DNA of 64,000 bases from Capitulum mitella (taxonomy: Eukaryota > Arthropoda > Thecostraca > Pollicipedomorpha > Pollicipedidae), in NCBI GenBank assembly GCA_030062745.1, contig CP099840.1:1364001-1428000 (forward strand), written 5' to 3'. Below, one piece after another: positions 46,759 through 61,700 of the stretch. Position numbers and translations under genes: made by a program. Every line of letters starts with the position of its first letter. Position 1 is the first letter of the stretch. A model generated the notes under the pieces. That model was given only the letters and a program-made list of their open reading frames with translations, made no database searches and had not been told where the DNA came from.

Positions 46759-49700
46759 ATGGCCTCGCCTCGCCTCGCGCTGCTCGTGCTCTGCTGTCTG
46801 CTGCCGCTGGCGGCTGCCGGCTCGTTCTCGGAGCTGCTGGCCGCGCGCGTCGGCCGGCTGTGGCGGCCCTGGCCGCGGCCGGACCCGAACCGCGGCCCAG
46901 ACCGGCTCGGCGCGCTGCGCTCGGTCAGCACGGACCCGCGCCGGCTCGACGGCGGACTCGAGTTCGGGCCGCGGCGCCGCTACCTGCGGCCGCAGCGCGA
47001 CTTCTCCGTGTACAACCGGGCGGCCGCCCAGCGCCGCCGCGACGGCCCGACCCGCGGACTGGCCGACGGCGGACACGGACAGACCAGGGACGGACACGGA
47101 CAGGCCAGGGACGGGCACGGACGTAGCGCCGCGGAGCAGACCAGCGACAGGAATGGACGGTGTAAGTGGGCCACCCGGCCTGAAGGGTGACAGGGATTTG
47201 GTTGCGGTCGCGAACATGATTCGGGAGCGGGAGCAGAGACCCATTTTTGGGTCGCATGCTAATATTTTCTTTTCGCCCGCGTTCTCAACCAAATGCTCGT
47301 CAGATATGAGATGTTTTCATGGAGATGTGCCGCTTCCGACAGACGAATGCATTTTCTAGTGGTATGAAAATTTAATATCCAGCAGATATGACTGGCATAT
47401 GAAAATTCAAATTTCATTCTTTGAGGTGGATTTTCAAAGAGGGGCTTATGTGTCTTGATTTCGGGTTTAAGTCATGAATATTCCGCTATCTCATTCGTCT
47501 TGCAGATATTATTGTCACGTTTGAATTGGACAGGAACGGAGTACCACTACCTGGCGAGTCTCTCAGAAGAGGACGGGCGAGCCGACGCCAGAACTGGTGG
47601 GGAGCTCGAAATTCCCGGCTGTACCGCGAGCGCGTCATTACCTCCGCCTATCCGCTCCGGCAGTTCTGTCGCTGCTGACTCTGGTGCGGTTCGACCACTT
47701 CACCTGCAACAGCTCCACTGGCGAGAACGGCACGTGCTACACGCAGCGCGAGTGCGACCAGATGGGCGGCGTGGCCGGCGGACCCTGCGCCGATGGCTAC
47801 GGCGTCTGCTGCGTCTGTGAGTCGGCAGCCGCACGCTTCGGCCCAAACGTGGCGTTAACGCACCACGACATCTTATCGTCACCTCATTTAATGCATGTAA
47901 TTCGACCTTGCTTCGCGTGGTTTGACTGCACAAAGTGTGCGTTGGAAACAAAACGGTTCAAGAGTACCAAACGCTTTCGAAAGGGAATGTCGGCTGATGA
48001 GCTCCAAGCACAGTACGAGTCAGATGATCAAAACGTGATGTTGATCTTCCTAATGATGAGATCAGAATATGATTTCATGGTTACCATGACTTTTTTAGTA
48101 CCTAAACGGGCTTCACGGTTTGAGCCATGAACAATGCTATTATTCAGCTGTTCCTCATGTCGCAGGACATGTCTAGTCGTGACGCGTGACGGTTCCGAGA
48201 AGTTCCAGTCGTTCTCTGGTGAACCGATCTCGGGTTACGGAGTGCTGCCCTGGCAGGCTAGCTGTGAAATGCCCGCGCCCTGTTCTTGTCCGATCGTGCC
48301 GTTTCCGGTCCGGTGCTAATCACCAGGATGTTCGGTTGTGAAAGAAGCACTGGACTGCAACGCGGCTAAACAGTGGAGCTGTTGGACGGAAACGAAAACC
48401 ATCTGACGGCTTCAGTGCTGCGGTCGATCTACCGGTGCTGGAGGCGTTAATCGTCTGTATAGTCCTTCATAGGGCGGCACAGCTTAGTTTACTTGAATAC
48501 GCCGTACTTCATTAAAACATACCTGATTCTGCTAATGGCACACTGGCATTCACATTCGGTATATTGCTAGACTTTTCAGCTATCAATAAACGTTAGGTCT
48601 GAAGGCTCATTTTGGCTGGATTCTGCCTTGGACCTTAATTGAGCTCGGAAAAGCGATGAATGGGGCTTCGGCTAATTCGGTCTGCCGTCTATTTCGCGTG
48701 AAAGGCTTATTTTTCCTGAAGCAGACTTATTTCCCAACAGAATTCCAATTTAAAGTACATTGAACTCGGCGGCGTTGATGCATTGATTAAGAAATCACAT
48801 TGGAAGCTGCATGAGCTAGACCCAAAACAGGGGTTTCAGAGGAGCAGAGTGCATGTTAGGAGATGCAGAGGGTGTGAAACTGATGGAGAGAGGGAAAGGG
48901 ACTGGGAAAGAGAGGGGAAAAGAGAGAAAGCAGACAGCCTCAGTTTTAAAATCAATAAGATGCCTCATGGGGGGGGCATGGTGAGTGACGTCTATTCCGT
49001 TTCTCGCTTGATTTGAGAACATATTTTCATATTGTTTCACAAATTATTCTCTTTTTGGGCATTTCATAGTACAAACTGATGTGTATCGATCCTTTTCGGC
49101 ATTTTGCAACTAAAGGATTGCAGGCTTAAGCGTCACGTATGTCCATGATATTGTTTGCTGTCCTTACTGAATAGGCCAAAAACGTGTAGAGAAAAAATGC
49201 TTAGAAATGCGAACATTACTCACGGAATAGCTGTGTTGACAAAACAGATTGCAAGCTGACGCATTGTGAATATAAATCCATAAGCCTGAATAATTCAGCT
49301 GCATTTTAGCAAAAATTTGGTGACTCGATGGCAAGTGGTTGCGAAGTTATTAGCCTCCGGAGAGCGTGACGACCTGGAACGCCCAGGCCGGCCGCTCAGT
49401 TCGATTCGTTCTGTTAGTTGAAGTAAGACCTGGCTCACGGCCTCGCTTGCCGTGGCAAATTGCCACGGAGAAAATCTGAAACCATGGTAACAGTTTATAT
49501 GCTACTGGATGGCGCACTTGAATGCTAGCACTTTCAGTACTTTCATTTGGTTGAATATGTTTGCGGCTTTAATGTCTTTTAGTATTCTGCAGTTATGGGT
49601 CATCACTCTGTTTGATGCTGGTTTATCCCTAAAACATGAACATTTTCATTGGAAACGGCATTAGGTGTAAGCGTTCGAAAACTCTCTAACCAAAACGACT

Positions 49701-52700
49701 TGAAATTCTTCTTTAGTCTTTGTTTAACGCTGTCATTTCAGTCACGAAGACCTGTGGCGAGCGTATCACCATGAACAATACCTATTTCGTGAACGAAGAC
49801 TATCCCGGGTCCTACGACGCCACCAGTTCATGTCAGGTCACCATTGACAAGGTCCACGATAACATCTGCCAGTTCAGGTGAGTGTGATCATCGCTGAAAC
49901 TTGATCCAATAGTCCGCCGCCCTGTGGTTGCTGTATTGTATCAGGTATGGCTGTCGCAGGCAGCAGTGAAACGTCGACACTTCAGTTGACCAACTGGACT
50001 TGGAATGAATGAAAAGGAATGTTTTATTTTGAACGCGTGTTTTGAATGGTTGCGTTGTAGTTGAATAGCCATCCTTCTGTTGAGTGTTCTCTTTTGAACC
50101 TTTTTATTCTGAGTTACTACTGAGACATATCTTCTGTACAGGATATGTCGTCGAATAATTCCTACTTAAGATATCACTACCCTACATTTATGGGGTTTTA
50201 AAACAATTCTCCACGCATTTTTTCTGCATCTCATTCATCCGTGACCTGTTGTCAGTTGTTACGCGACGAGGCAAACAAATGCATATGACAGTTTATGAAT
50301 GCATATATGACGGGAAGCCAGTATTACCTCAAAATTCATAAGTGGCGTAAGAACATGGTGACTTGATTTTCATGGCTATTATCCATGAACGTACGTCCAT
50401 CAAAAAACGAGTGCTCAACACGTTTTTTATGACTTTTCCGACCACCCCAGTCTAGTTATGAAAACATGACCGGGGTGGAACATTCCTTTTCACGTGGTCG
50501 TCGGTAGATGTTCAGCCCCTCTGACAGTAAGACCAGTTTGATTCATCGCGTACTGTCATCTGACGGTTCACGCCAGGATGGACTCTCTCAAACGTGAACT
50601 GGCCCAGAAACGGACGGTTCCGTTGCTCTCATTAACTGACGTGGTCAGAATCAGGATAATGTCAAATTTCGTGGGCTTTAATTTCAGTACAGTCCATTTC
50701 AAATAAGCAATGCAAACAACTAATAGGAAAAAAAACTCCAATGAGTCAAGTGCGACACTCAGCACCATCCTTCGACGTACAAAGCGTTATCAGCATGGGC
50801 AAGCAGATCAAATGCCGCGAAGCTCCAGTCGGCGGCCAGCGCTCGGCTATGCTATCCGTCGTTCCAGGCCTTTGTTCCTCAGCCCCTCTCGGGAATCCCT
50901 GCCAGGAATGGCCCCCCGATTGCCCCCCCCCCCCTCAGGAGGCCAGCGCACCTATCACTCTCACCTGTTTCCGGCTGAGTGTCCTCGCCGGCGCACGCAG
51001 TGAAACTGCCGGGGAAAAACTGACAGAGGCGCACGTTGCGCCACCAGCCCAGCCACTCTTCACTTGCGGGCCGTCCGCCCTGACCGGGGCCTGCTATTAG
51101 GCGTCGTTTTTCAACGCAGATCGCAGTTGGTAAAGCGCCGCGGAGAGCGCGTGATAAAATGACTTTCGGTCGCAACTGCCGTTTCCGTCTGAGCGGTTAA
51201 AAATAGCATTAGGAAGGTATTTGAGTTTGATTTCGGAGACATGAACGCATTTCTTTTTCGGGGGATTGGGGATTGGGGACCTTGATACCGCACATATATA
51301 TATATATCTATGTACCTGTATATATGTACATATATATACCTATATATTTGTAATATACATATCGACATATATATTGCAAAGTTATTAAGTCGAAGGCAGC
51401 ATCATCATCAGTAAACTTGGCATCGAAACAGGCACATCAGTTTGTTTTTCATTGCAATATTAAGTCTTTAGAATGCATTGACAACTAGGCCATTCAACTT
51501 CCATTGCAAATTCATTTGTCGCGAATATGGGGACCACCCTGACATTTTCCTGGTATTTTTCGAATCTAAAGCATTGTTGCTCCAAATATTTTCACTTCCC
51601 AGGATTACATCTGTTATAAGCGGCCATCAAAGCCAGTAAACAAGGAACACACACTTGCTGATCGCTAAAATCGGCGTCGCATAGGCTTTTTGATGTATGT
51701 TTGTTGTTAAGCATGACCGTCTTCACTCTTCTGTAATTTTCATACCCAGCACTGTCTGATCTTTGTTCGTGTACCTGCACTGTATGACGGCGATGAAATT
51801 TTCCTGTTTTTTACCGCCAGTGAACAACAAAAAAGGCAGATTTTGGTGTCTGAGCTGTAATCTGCTCAACAGCCGGAACAGGAGCAGAAACTATTTTGTC
51901 AGCATATAAATATCACCGACAAGCGCTTTCGTAGCATTTTTGGGAAGCATCAAGAAAGCGTCTCAACCTGGTTCAAATGCATTAATGGCGTCTCCTGCTC
52001 CTTTCATCTCATAAACCTTTGAAGAAGTATGCTAATGGACGACGCAAACTGAAAGGATAGCCATATTCAAACTCAGATAAAAACTTTAGTCAGTCCAGCG
52101 CTCTTTGTGGATGAGATGGCAGGAGCATTAGAAGTTCATTCCTTTGGTGCTCGTTCTGATGATTTTTACATTATTAATATCATTCACTGGACGAATTCGG
52201 GTATCTCCAATGAAAAAAACCGACTTCCTGCCATATTTTTCGTCACAGTTCCTAGGGAACTGCTAGAGATGAGACATGAGAGAGAAAGAAAGAGAGGGGG
52301 AAAGGGGGAGAGAGAAGGAGAGAGAGAATTATTTTTTATCACGCGATATGACTTCAAGTTTTGTGTCGGCTATCCTTCACCATGAATTCATTAGGGACCG
52401 TTTGAGGCATCCACGGATCACATCAGTTAGTGCTTTAGGTCATGATTTTATCCATTTTGTGTCATTTTCAAATGAATACAAAGAAACGTACATAAAATTG
52501 CCTCAACTATCAAAGCACTTCAGTCTGAGGGAAAAGAATGTACGATCTTTAAGTCGTACAATGCGGTTTCGTTTCTGGGAACAAGAATGCCGTTGTTGAC
52601 AAAAGCGTCCTGATCTTTATCTATCCGGTTTCCCTCCAGACTTAAAAAGGATGCATCTAGAGTCAGCAAATGAACGTTTCACGTCCAAAGCCACGCATTT

Positions 52701-55700
52701 CATGTCAGCACAGACTCCAGGATGCGACAATAATGCGAACGTCCTGCTCGCTTTTGAGTGCTTAGTCGCCGCTTTCATCCAAGTGCGTAGGAGAGACTGA
52801 ACTTCAGTCAACTCGTTCCGAGAACAAGTTTAACAGACGCTGCCACCCCAGAATGCCTTGAGTTTCAAACCTGCGACCAGCCTCTTCTCTGCTGTAACTC
52901 CGCCAATTCCAGACTGGATTTCGACACCTTCTCCATCGCCCAGCCCGAGCCGAACAACAACATCTGCATGAACGACCAGTTCTCCGTGTCCGGCTCGTCG
53001 TCGATGCCGCTCATCTGCGGCTACAGCACCGGCAACCACAGTAAGCCGATGACGGTCGTGATGGCCAGGCTCTCCGCTGGCGGCTCACGAGCCTCTGAAC
53101 CACGGCGCCGCTCGGCCGGATGAGTGCAAAAACGCAATAAGCTGCCGGTGGCCGACCGTGGCGGCGGAGGGGAATAGAGCTGGACAAAGGGAACGGCCGG
53201 CGTGCCGCGACAGGCCCAGCTCCGGCGAGGGGCTGGCTGTCGGCGGGGACCGACGGTATTGGCCGGTGTTGGTCGCGTTAACGGAGCTGCACTTCACGGG
53301 CGAACCTTCCAAATATTTAAATTAATGGCGAGAGCAAAATTGCAAAACTTTTACAGACACCTGGGGGCCGGGCCCATAGCCTGCACAACACGCTCGGCCT
53401 GGCGTGCAGGTCATCTAACCGCTACTCTACAATATAATAACTACAGCAAAGGCGAGGAAACATCCTCGCGTCATGTAGCATTACTGTTGATGGATCGCCA
53501 GCAATACAAAATCTTAACATGATGCCTTAGGGGTAGTCACAGCTATACATTTGCAGAAAAGTTTAAAGCATGTGGACAACTCAACTGATCAAAGTTGCCA
53601 GTGACCCCTTTTGGTCTCGATTTCAGGTCATAACAACTCAAAAATGTGTTTTAGAGTACGATTTGACCGACATGTACATGAATATGCGCCTTTTCCAGAT
53701 ACCTTGGTGCGGCTGCTTTAAAGTGAGGCAAAATTAAACTGATAACTTCGTAATGCTACTGGAAGCCAGAAGTAATTACAAAAATAATTCCACAGCCTTA
53801 GATCCGCCAACGTGATGTCCTGCTGACATGTTGGAAAACAGGACATGTCACCCGTCAGATGGTATGAATGGAAGCGTAAATTTATAAATTTATGGTGAAC
53901 CCAAGTTTCGGCTATAGCGTCACTAAAACCGCATATGTATCGTGCATAGTTCTTTGTCAGCCAAGCAGAGACCTCTGGAAGTCGCACATGAAATGGATGC
54001 TAGCAGAATGTATGCGATTTGTTTAGACGCCTGTTAACAAACCAGCCTGGTTTTTCATGTTTCGAATAACCGTCATCTGCACCACGTTGACTTCGGAATT
54101 TCTTCCATTTTCTGCAGCCCGAATAGACGCTGGCTCAGTTTGGTGGGCAGTCTCACTTGGCCTCCTAATCAGAAACGATTGCAGCCGCTAAGGCTTTTAA
54201 ACGATAGAAATAAGCCTCCTGGAACGTCTAGATAGTTAAGATTCTGGCTCCGACGTCTCGCTTCGAACTTCATTCTGCAGTGCTTTAGACTGAAAGCAAT
54301 TTTCTTCGTGTCGAAACGACGATCAATCGCAAAGCTGTTCTCTTGTCAGTTCGGTCGAGAGGAACCGTAACAAGTTCTTATATAGTTTCAAAGTCAACAA
54401 GTATAAGACAGACGGCAAGCATCAACGGCATAAATGCATAGATGGGTACGATCGACGAAGCAGAAAAGGAATTCGGAATGAGTCTGAAGAAAGGCAAAAG
54501 GTTAGATGAAAAAATATATGGATAAATAAGATTTGGAGAAGGAACTTAATCGACTGGGCATTGATCAGATCAGAAGGGGTTGGAGGGAGCAAGCAATTTA
54601 TTGACAGCAAAAAAGGAACGTCTCATCCATGTCGTCAGCTATCAGCTAGCAAGCACCCTCTCAATACGTTGATGTGTTGCAGTTGGCTGGGCATCAAAAC
54701 AGTTCGGGATACGTGGGCTGATGTGTCAACAGGGTAAGACGGATGGCAGCTGTGACATCAGCAGTCGGAGTGCCAAAGCCAGCGGCACTCTGCTCACAGA
54801 GCGGTGCAGTTAATAGAAAAGTACGAACAGATGTACCCAACAGGATGCATTTCTTTGAGCCGCGCGAAGCCGTAGTGGTATTACTCCATCAGACAGTTGT
54901 TATTGTTTATTTTGGCATGTCTTACTTGGTTTTCGTATTCGCCCACTCATCTATCTCTTCCGCCCTCTTTATGTTTTCTTTTCCGCCCCCTTTGCGCTCC
55001 CTTATCTCCTCATTATGTAGTCTTCAGTCACAGACCACATTCTCCTACTCCGAACCAGCTATTGTTCGCCTGCCGTTTCCTCCACTGCGGCGTCTGTTTG
55101 TTCCTAACCATGACTGGCGGGGGGGCCTATCACTGCCAGTCTGGTGGGAGCCGCATAATTCTTCATTGGACGTCCCGGCGCGCCAGTATTGACGCGGCCG
55201 TCAGAGGGGAGACGAACGTGGCGCAGATTGTGCCCGGCACTGACGCGCGCCCCTCCCGAGCGTGCCAGGGAGGACGGGGTGGATATCCTCCTCCTCGAGC
55301 CTGTCTCAGAGTGGAGGAGTTCGGGCTTGGATACTTATGAGAGAGGCGAGAAATTGGGAAGAAACAAACACGGGCTGAAGCCACCTGAAAATGAGAGAGT
55401 GGTTGAGAGGACGAGTGAGTGAGTGAATGAATGAGCGAATGAGCAAGTGAGAGGGGAAGGGAGAGAAAGATAGGAAGACAGGAGGAGAGATGGAGAGGGA
55501 ATGGGATAGCGAGGGATAGGAAGGTTAGAAAGGAAAGAGAAGGATAGAGGGTGATAGATAATGATAAAGAGGGGGTAAAGAGAGACGTGTACCAAAATGT
55601 CCTCCGCTTATTAATTTGAAATGGCAAACAATGAAGAAAAAGTTCTCGTCTTGTTGGAAAGCAAGAATAAGATTTTTTCAATAACAAGCAGACTTAGAAA

Positions 55701-58700
55701 TAACCCATCAAAACGAACGTCGCATGACAGTGCTGCTTTCCTCCATGTATGGACAAAAAATGGCCCGGCGCGACCTATGATCTTCCCTTGCATATGATAC
55801 CTGAGCTCTGCTGAACTGAATGACGGCAGCCAGGCCGCGATCCGACCCAAAGTCTGCCCCGGTCCGGCCTCGCCACACCTCATCTGCCCGGCGGCGCGAA
55901 CGGCCGCTCCTGCGCCACGTCCACCCCGCGTCTCGGCCGGCTGCTCTGGCCCCCTGTCCTCCGGACTGACGGCATTAGCTGTCGGGCCGTATCTGCGCCA
56001 TCACCGGCGCCGGGAACTCGTCGCCGCGAAATACAGCGTCACAAACGTCGCCGCCGCCCACTCTGGCCGCCCGCCGGCGGGGGCCTGGAGGGGGCCTGGG
56101 GGGGGTTAGTGCCCGCGGGACGGAAGGAGCAGCTCACCGCACCCTTGGGGGGCCAGCCGCCGGGTGGAGGAAAATGGGATGGTGGTCGCCGGGCTTGATA
56201 TCTAAGGCAGGGCCGATATTTGGACTGGCAGTTACGAGGCCGTTGGCGGGTCGGCTAGTTAAAGGCTCGCGTAGCGATGGCGTCTGACCCGGTTGAAGAA
56301 AACGCTATGTGTGTTCTCAGCTGCTCAACGGAATTATGTTCGGCCGCTGCTTTGCATCCAAGTAGGCTTTAACTTACTCATAAATCTAGCCTCGATCCAA
56401 GGGTGCGCTATTGGCATCCACTAAAAAAAGAGAAAAAAAACATTTTTAGTATATCCAAATGTTGCTGGGGTGATTTTAGAGATCAGAACCTGTGCAAAGC
56501 ATAGCTTGTTGCATAGAATTCGATCCGTACACCCGATCGAGCAATCCCAAGTAGCGGCAGCTTTTGCGATGTTAAACATGCCGCAAAAGGTGTGACCACA
56601 TTGTAGTCCGCGTAATTCTAACTTGGCCATTTACCAGCTGAGCCGCTGGCCAAATATCGAGCGCCGGGGCGTCTCAAACCCGTCTTGCCATGACGGGCAG
56701 ATCGATGATCTACCAAATGGCTGCCGATCACGTTGCTCAGCTTTCCCAGCATTCACGGACCATTCTTGCAATATTCAACAGAAAAACACTTATCAGACCC
56801 TCAGAGACTAGCAGTCTCGCTAAAACTTTATCTGACTGAACGTTTGTCCGACGTATTGCAGTGTACGTGGACGCCTCGGGGGGCGGCAGCGCGTCGCCGA
56901 CCACGCTCAACATCGTCACGTCGGGACCGTCGTTCGCGCGCTCCTGGAAGATCCGAGTGTCGCAAATCCCCTGCGGCACGGCCTACACCGGTGAGTGACC
57001 TGTCTCGTCCCCGACTTCGAGCGGAGCCGGTGTGAAACGTTGGACAAACGGCAGGCCCAGGCCGCTGCTGGATGGTGCGGGTATTTTCAAAACAGTCTCA
57101 GCCGTAAAACTATGACGTCAGTGCTCCGTGGTTCACGACGCCAATCCCAGTATCGTTCAATACGGGCAAGTACCTATTCCACGTTCCCAGCTAGTGAAGT
57201 TGTGCTCGTTACTTTAACCAGGAACCATCGCAGGTGGAAAGCAAAAGAGGCCTTCAGCCTCTTGGTTTCCTTTAGCCGCCTCCGAAGTAAGACTGTTTCT
57301 GGCACGCTAAAAGGAAAGGTAGTTTACATCCGCTTTTGAACTTTCTTCAGAAGTTTCGAAAAGAGCAGAAATCTTCCTTGAAAACTTTCCTGCTCAGAGC
57401 ACTCACACCATGAATTATACAGCTGTCGACGATGATGACGACACTGCTGGTCAGAACGGATGTGCGCAGTCGGGGTTCGCAGAAACAAAAACGCACGATC
57501 CGAACCTGACACGTTCGGCAGCTGGATTTGATCATAACTCATCCGCTGAGCATTTGGCGGCGCCAGACCGCCGCGGCCGGCGCCGCGCTCATAAGGCCGC
57601 CTCACCAGCTATTGTGATAAATGTCCGTGTTTACGAGAGCCGATGAGGGAGCAGAGCGCTCGTTTAGGATGGTGAATGCCAGCATCAGAGCCTCAGCGGG
57701 CCTGCTCGGGTGCGTTCGGGTGTGCTCGGGTGTGCCCGTTTGTGCTCGACTGTGCTCGGGGGTGCCGGGGCGTGCTCAAACGTGCGCCGCCGTCTGGCGT
57801 GGCGCGCCGGCGGTATTGTGATGGCGTCGGCAGCCGGCCCGATGAGCCGCCCATCACCCGACGGAACACCAAGCCGCCCCGTCCCCGCCCCCGTCCCCGT
57901 CTGGGCGGGCCGTCCGGCGGCCGCTGCAGCGTGACGGACCGCCGCCGGCCGGCCAGCTTGCAGAGGAAATATTTATGCCCGGCTCCGTCAATGTTCTGAG
58001 TCTCCAGGGACCCCCGCTGGACCGGATGACTCGGATTTGATCTGTTTGTTTGGTTTACCTGGTTATTTGGTATACCTATGGCTATTAACAACGAGCGTTG
58101 CAGTGTGGTAAATGACTTTGGCTGATAAACTGGTCCAAATTCCGTTGAGACGAAAATCCCGTTTTAAACGGGGGAAATTATATCTCCAATGAGAAATTTT
58201 GGGTTGCCTTAACAGCAACTCAAAAATAGCGGATATTTTGTCGGTTGAACCAGCTGAAAAGCTAAAAAAAAACGCAACACATATTCTGCTATGGCAATTC
58301 TGATTTCCCGTGAGGTCACCGCAATGATTTACCGATTTACTCCAACTGAATAACCTGTAGAGGACATGGCAACTGGCGTGTTCATCTGCCGGTGAGGACT
58401 CTGCATCCGAGCACGGAACGACCGATCGCAAGGTCGCCACCCCGCCGCTATGTCCCGCTCAGGAAAGGCCTCAGCGACCCAGGCAGACGACCACGGAGCC
58501 CAGCAGCCCGGAACGTATCGACACGGACAGGGCCGGTCGGCCGTCCCGGCGGAGCTTTTTACGGCAGCTGCGCCTTCAGCGGACCGGCGGCGCGCGGCCG
58601 CCCCGTCTCCGGGAGAGGGCCGGGAAAAACAGCAGCTCCCCGGGGCACCGTGCGGCACCGGGCTCTCGAGGCGACGGCCGACGGGCCGATTAATTCAGGC

Positions 58701-61700
58701 GCCGCGTCTCTCGGGTAACGACCTCGCGACGGAGCCGCCGCGCGCGCTCCTCTTGCCGTTTGTTTGCTCTTGGAGACAGCTGCAGATCGCGTTGTTCAAC
58801 ATACTGTTGATGTTGGTGGGTGTTTTGTTTGGTGTTGGCTGAACCGCGTATAAGCCAGGTGATGAAGGGAATAGTGGGTTGGGGACCATCAAGCCTTGCT
58901 GGATTTGGTCGATAAATCCAGCAGGACTGAGTTATGCTTGCATCGCAAATGTCGGTGATTATCGTATAAAATGTGCAAGGGAGGTACAAGAACGACGTTC
59001 AGGACATTGCATTCAAACGCTGTTATTCACGTCGGTGAAGCAGAATGACTAACAAGATGACCTGTGGTCGGATTTGCCTCATTTTTTCCAGTTACTTTGA
59101 AGTTAATTTTCGCTAGGCCGGGGCTTTAGAAGCGCCTCCCCCACCTTAAGTTTTCTGAAGCTAGCCGAAATAACTAAATCGCCAAAAATGCAGAACTCGG
59201 GTTACGTTTTCATATATTATTATGGCACCTCGTTTAAATTTTTAAACTCAAGATTACCGCAGGTCATTGGCCTAGGACAGGTCAAGTAAGACCATGTTCC
59301 AAAAAATGAAACTGGTATGAAATTGTGCGGAATGTTATCAGTTGACAATGAACTTGACCTATTGACAGAACATGATAAATGAAACAATTCTGTTATCTCC
59401 AATTTCTCGGAAATTTTCAGGCCACTGGCCTTAGGTAGGCTGAACTGTCGTCCTTTTTTACGTTTGGTATTAAGATTGTCGGACTGGTTCGGCGGTATTG
59501 AAACTCGGATATACACCCTGGTGCTTCTCACGTTATTTGCACGCGGAACTGTTCCCCTTGACCCGCGACCTGGGGTCAGGTTACGCCTCATATCGAATCT
59601 TCAGACCCGCATACAATTGCAATGTTTTTGGTGTACAGTCTTGGAATGTTTACTGGCAGTCATATGCGCCTCGACATCACTAATATATGATTAAAACCCA
59701 TTTTCCAAGGGTGATCCAAACTCAATTGACCCAGGCTGACCTGATTTGGCCTTTCGAAATTTATGTTTGTTTTTAATGCGAACGCACTTTGTATGGACAT
59801 AAATGATTAGAAATGATAACCCATGCCTTCTTTCTGTATTGCTTGTAATTCCCCAATACTCATATTCTTGTTCGTCCAAATTTTTTTTCCACCTTGATTT
59901 GTATAATGTTTTTGATTTGTATTTCATGTTATATAAGATTTTGTACTACCCAATGCTTCTGACGTCGCATAGATAATTTCCCGCCAAATATTAGGCTTTT
60001 GCCTGGCTACTGTGCCCACCGCCTGGCTCCTGAGTGAATCAAGTAAAAAGGCGATTTGAAGCACGAGCTCCATGACACAGAAGGGTTATTATATGATTCG
60101 ATGTTTTAAAATTTTGTGCTGTAACCGTGTTAATGTCAATGGTAATGATACTGTGGCAGATGATGCAACAGATGTCAGAAACACCCGTAGTATAGAAGTC
60201 AATCCTTTGACCTGGATTGACCTTGTTTGACTTAAATATGTTAGTTACTGACTTCAAATGCGTGCCAGACACATTTGCAGCGTATTCCAGTTAAGACACA
60301 TGCTAAAACATCCATAAAAAAGTGAGACCTCTGTCCTTACAAAAAAGCGATTTTTTTACTTCATTTTCCACCTTCCTTGAAATAGTGAAATTTATCCCCG
60401 ACTGCCCTTTTCCGTCCCACATAGGTAAATTAGGCTCCCATTTTTTACTATTTTTTATAAACCCCTTTTTAACCACGTGAAAGCCTCGGTTATGAACGTG
60501 TAACAGTCATTTGACTTAGGCTGACCTCCGGTGACCTCAGTATGGACTTTATTTAAAAAATTAAATCTGGGCGACTTCTAGTTTGGACAAGCTCTTTCCA
60601 ACCTTGTTTTTATTTTTCCGCTGGGTCTTATCGTTCTCGAGACCTGAGGGACGGTGGTCTCATGAACCCTGCGCCCCAATACCGTACGGATCCCCGAAGG
60701 TGGATCCGTACGGTCTGGCGAGGGTTAATGAAGACTTCAAAGGAATCGTGTAATCAAGTTGCCGCGTCATCACTTCTCCGCCAACTGAACCGAATTCTAA
60801 AAGCTGTGCAGTGAGAGCTAATTTCATCTGAACACTTCGACCCGCGTCTGGTGACTGGACCGGAAAGCGCCAACTCTGAAGTCGCGCTCACATGTGAAAA
60901 GCTCTATTAAAAGTTTTATTCAAGGGTTACACTCGTTAGACGGCCTGATAGAAACGTCTCGCGCCACTGCCTTGTTCGGAAACAGTTCGACGCGACATCC
61001 CAACTTTCCGTTCGTTGCCAATGGGCCATCGTAGCACGGATCCGAAGGAAAAAGAATGCATTTGGTTCAATAAGTCCGTTTTTCACATGAAGGTAAATAT
61101 GGCATTATGTAACGACAATCAGCGCAACGGCAAGCTCCTCGTGCAATGGCTGAAACCTGGAGTAGACCCTGCACGTTCAATGACCGATTTTGAGTTTTCA
61201 TATCCTTGCTATCGCACATGACCCACAATTGTCGCTCATTTTACAACCTTACGCCCCATTTATTTCAATGTTAGTCTGTTCTCCTTTCGCAACAACCGCA
61301 TTTGTTTTATCCGTAATTTTCGTGCGTTTCACAAACGTGCAATCCATCTTCTGGTGTCATTGGTGCACGAAGCACGGGTTGTCACGGACTCCTAACACTC
61401 CAGTCAGGTCCAGACCCCAATTCAGTTCAGTTCATTCCAGCCCAGTCCAGACTTCATAGTCAGCAACTCTCTGACCGCTTTATGACATTACGGAGATAAA
61501 ACAAGCACTCCAGCACCTCATCAAAAGTCTTCCAGAAATTTTCGAGGTGCCTGCAAAGGATCAAAGGGGGCCCAGTTCCACATAATAAACGCCTGCAGTG
61601 GCGCCGGCCTCTTCGGAGCGCGCTTCGTACACATGCGGCATACGTAATGCGTCATAATGGCCGCATTGCAGTCGGCCGGTGCGGGCAGAGTTATGACCGC

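Noticed and set aside
54743-55340. Hydrophobic frames at 54.7-55.3 kb
   Set aside because: Pyrimidine-rich sequence gives Ser/Leu/Phe-rich translations; no exon borders in phase with the CUB gene.
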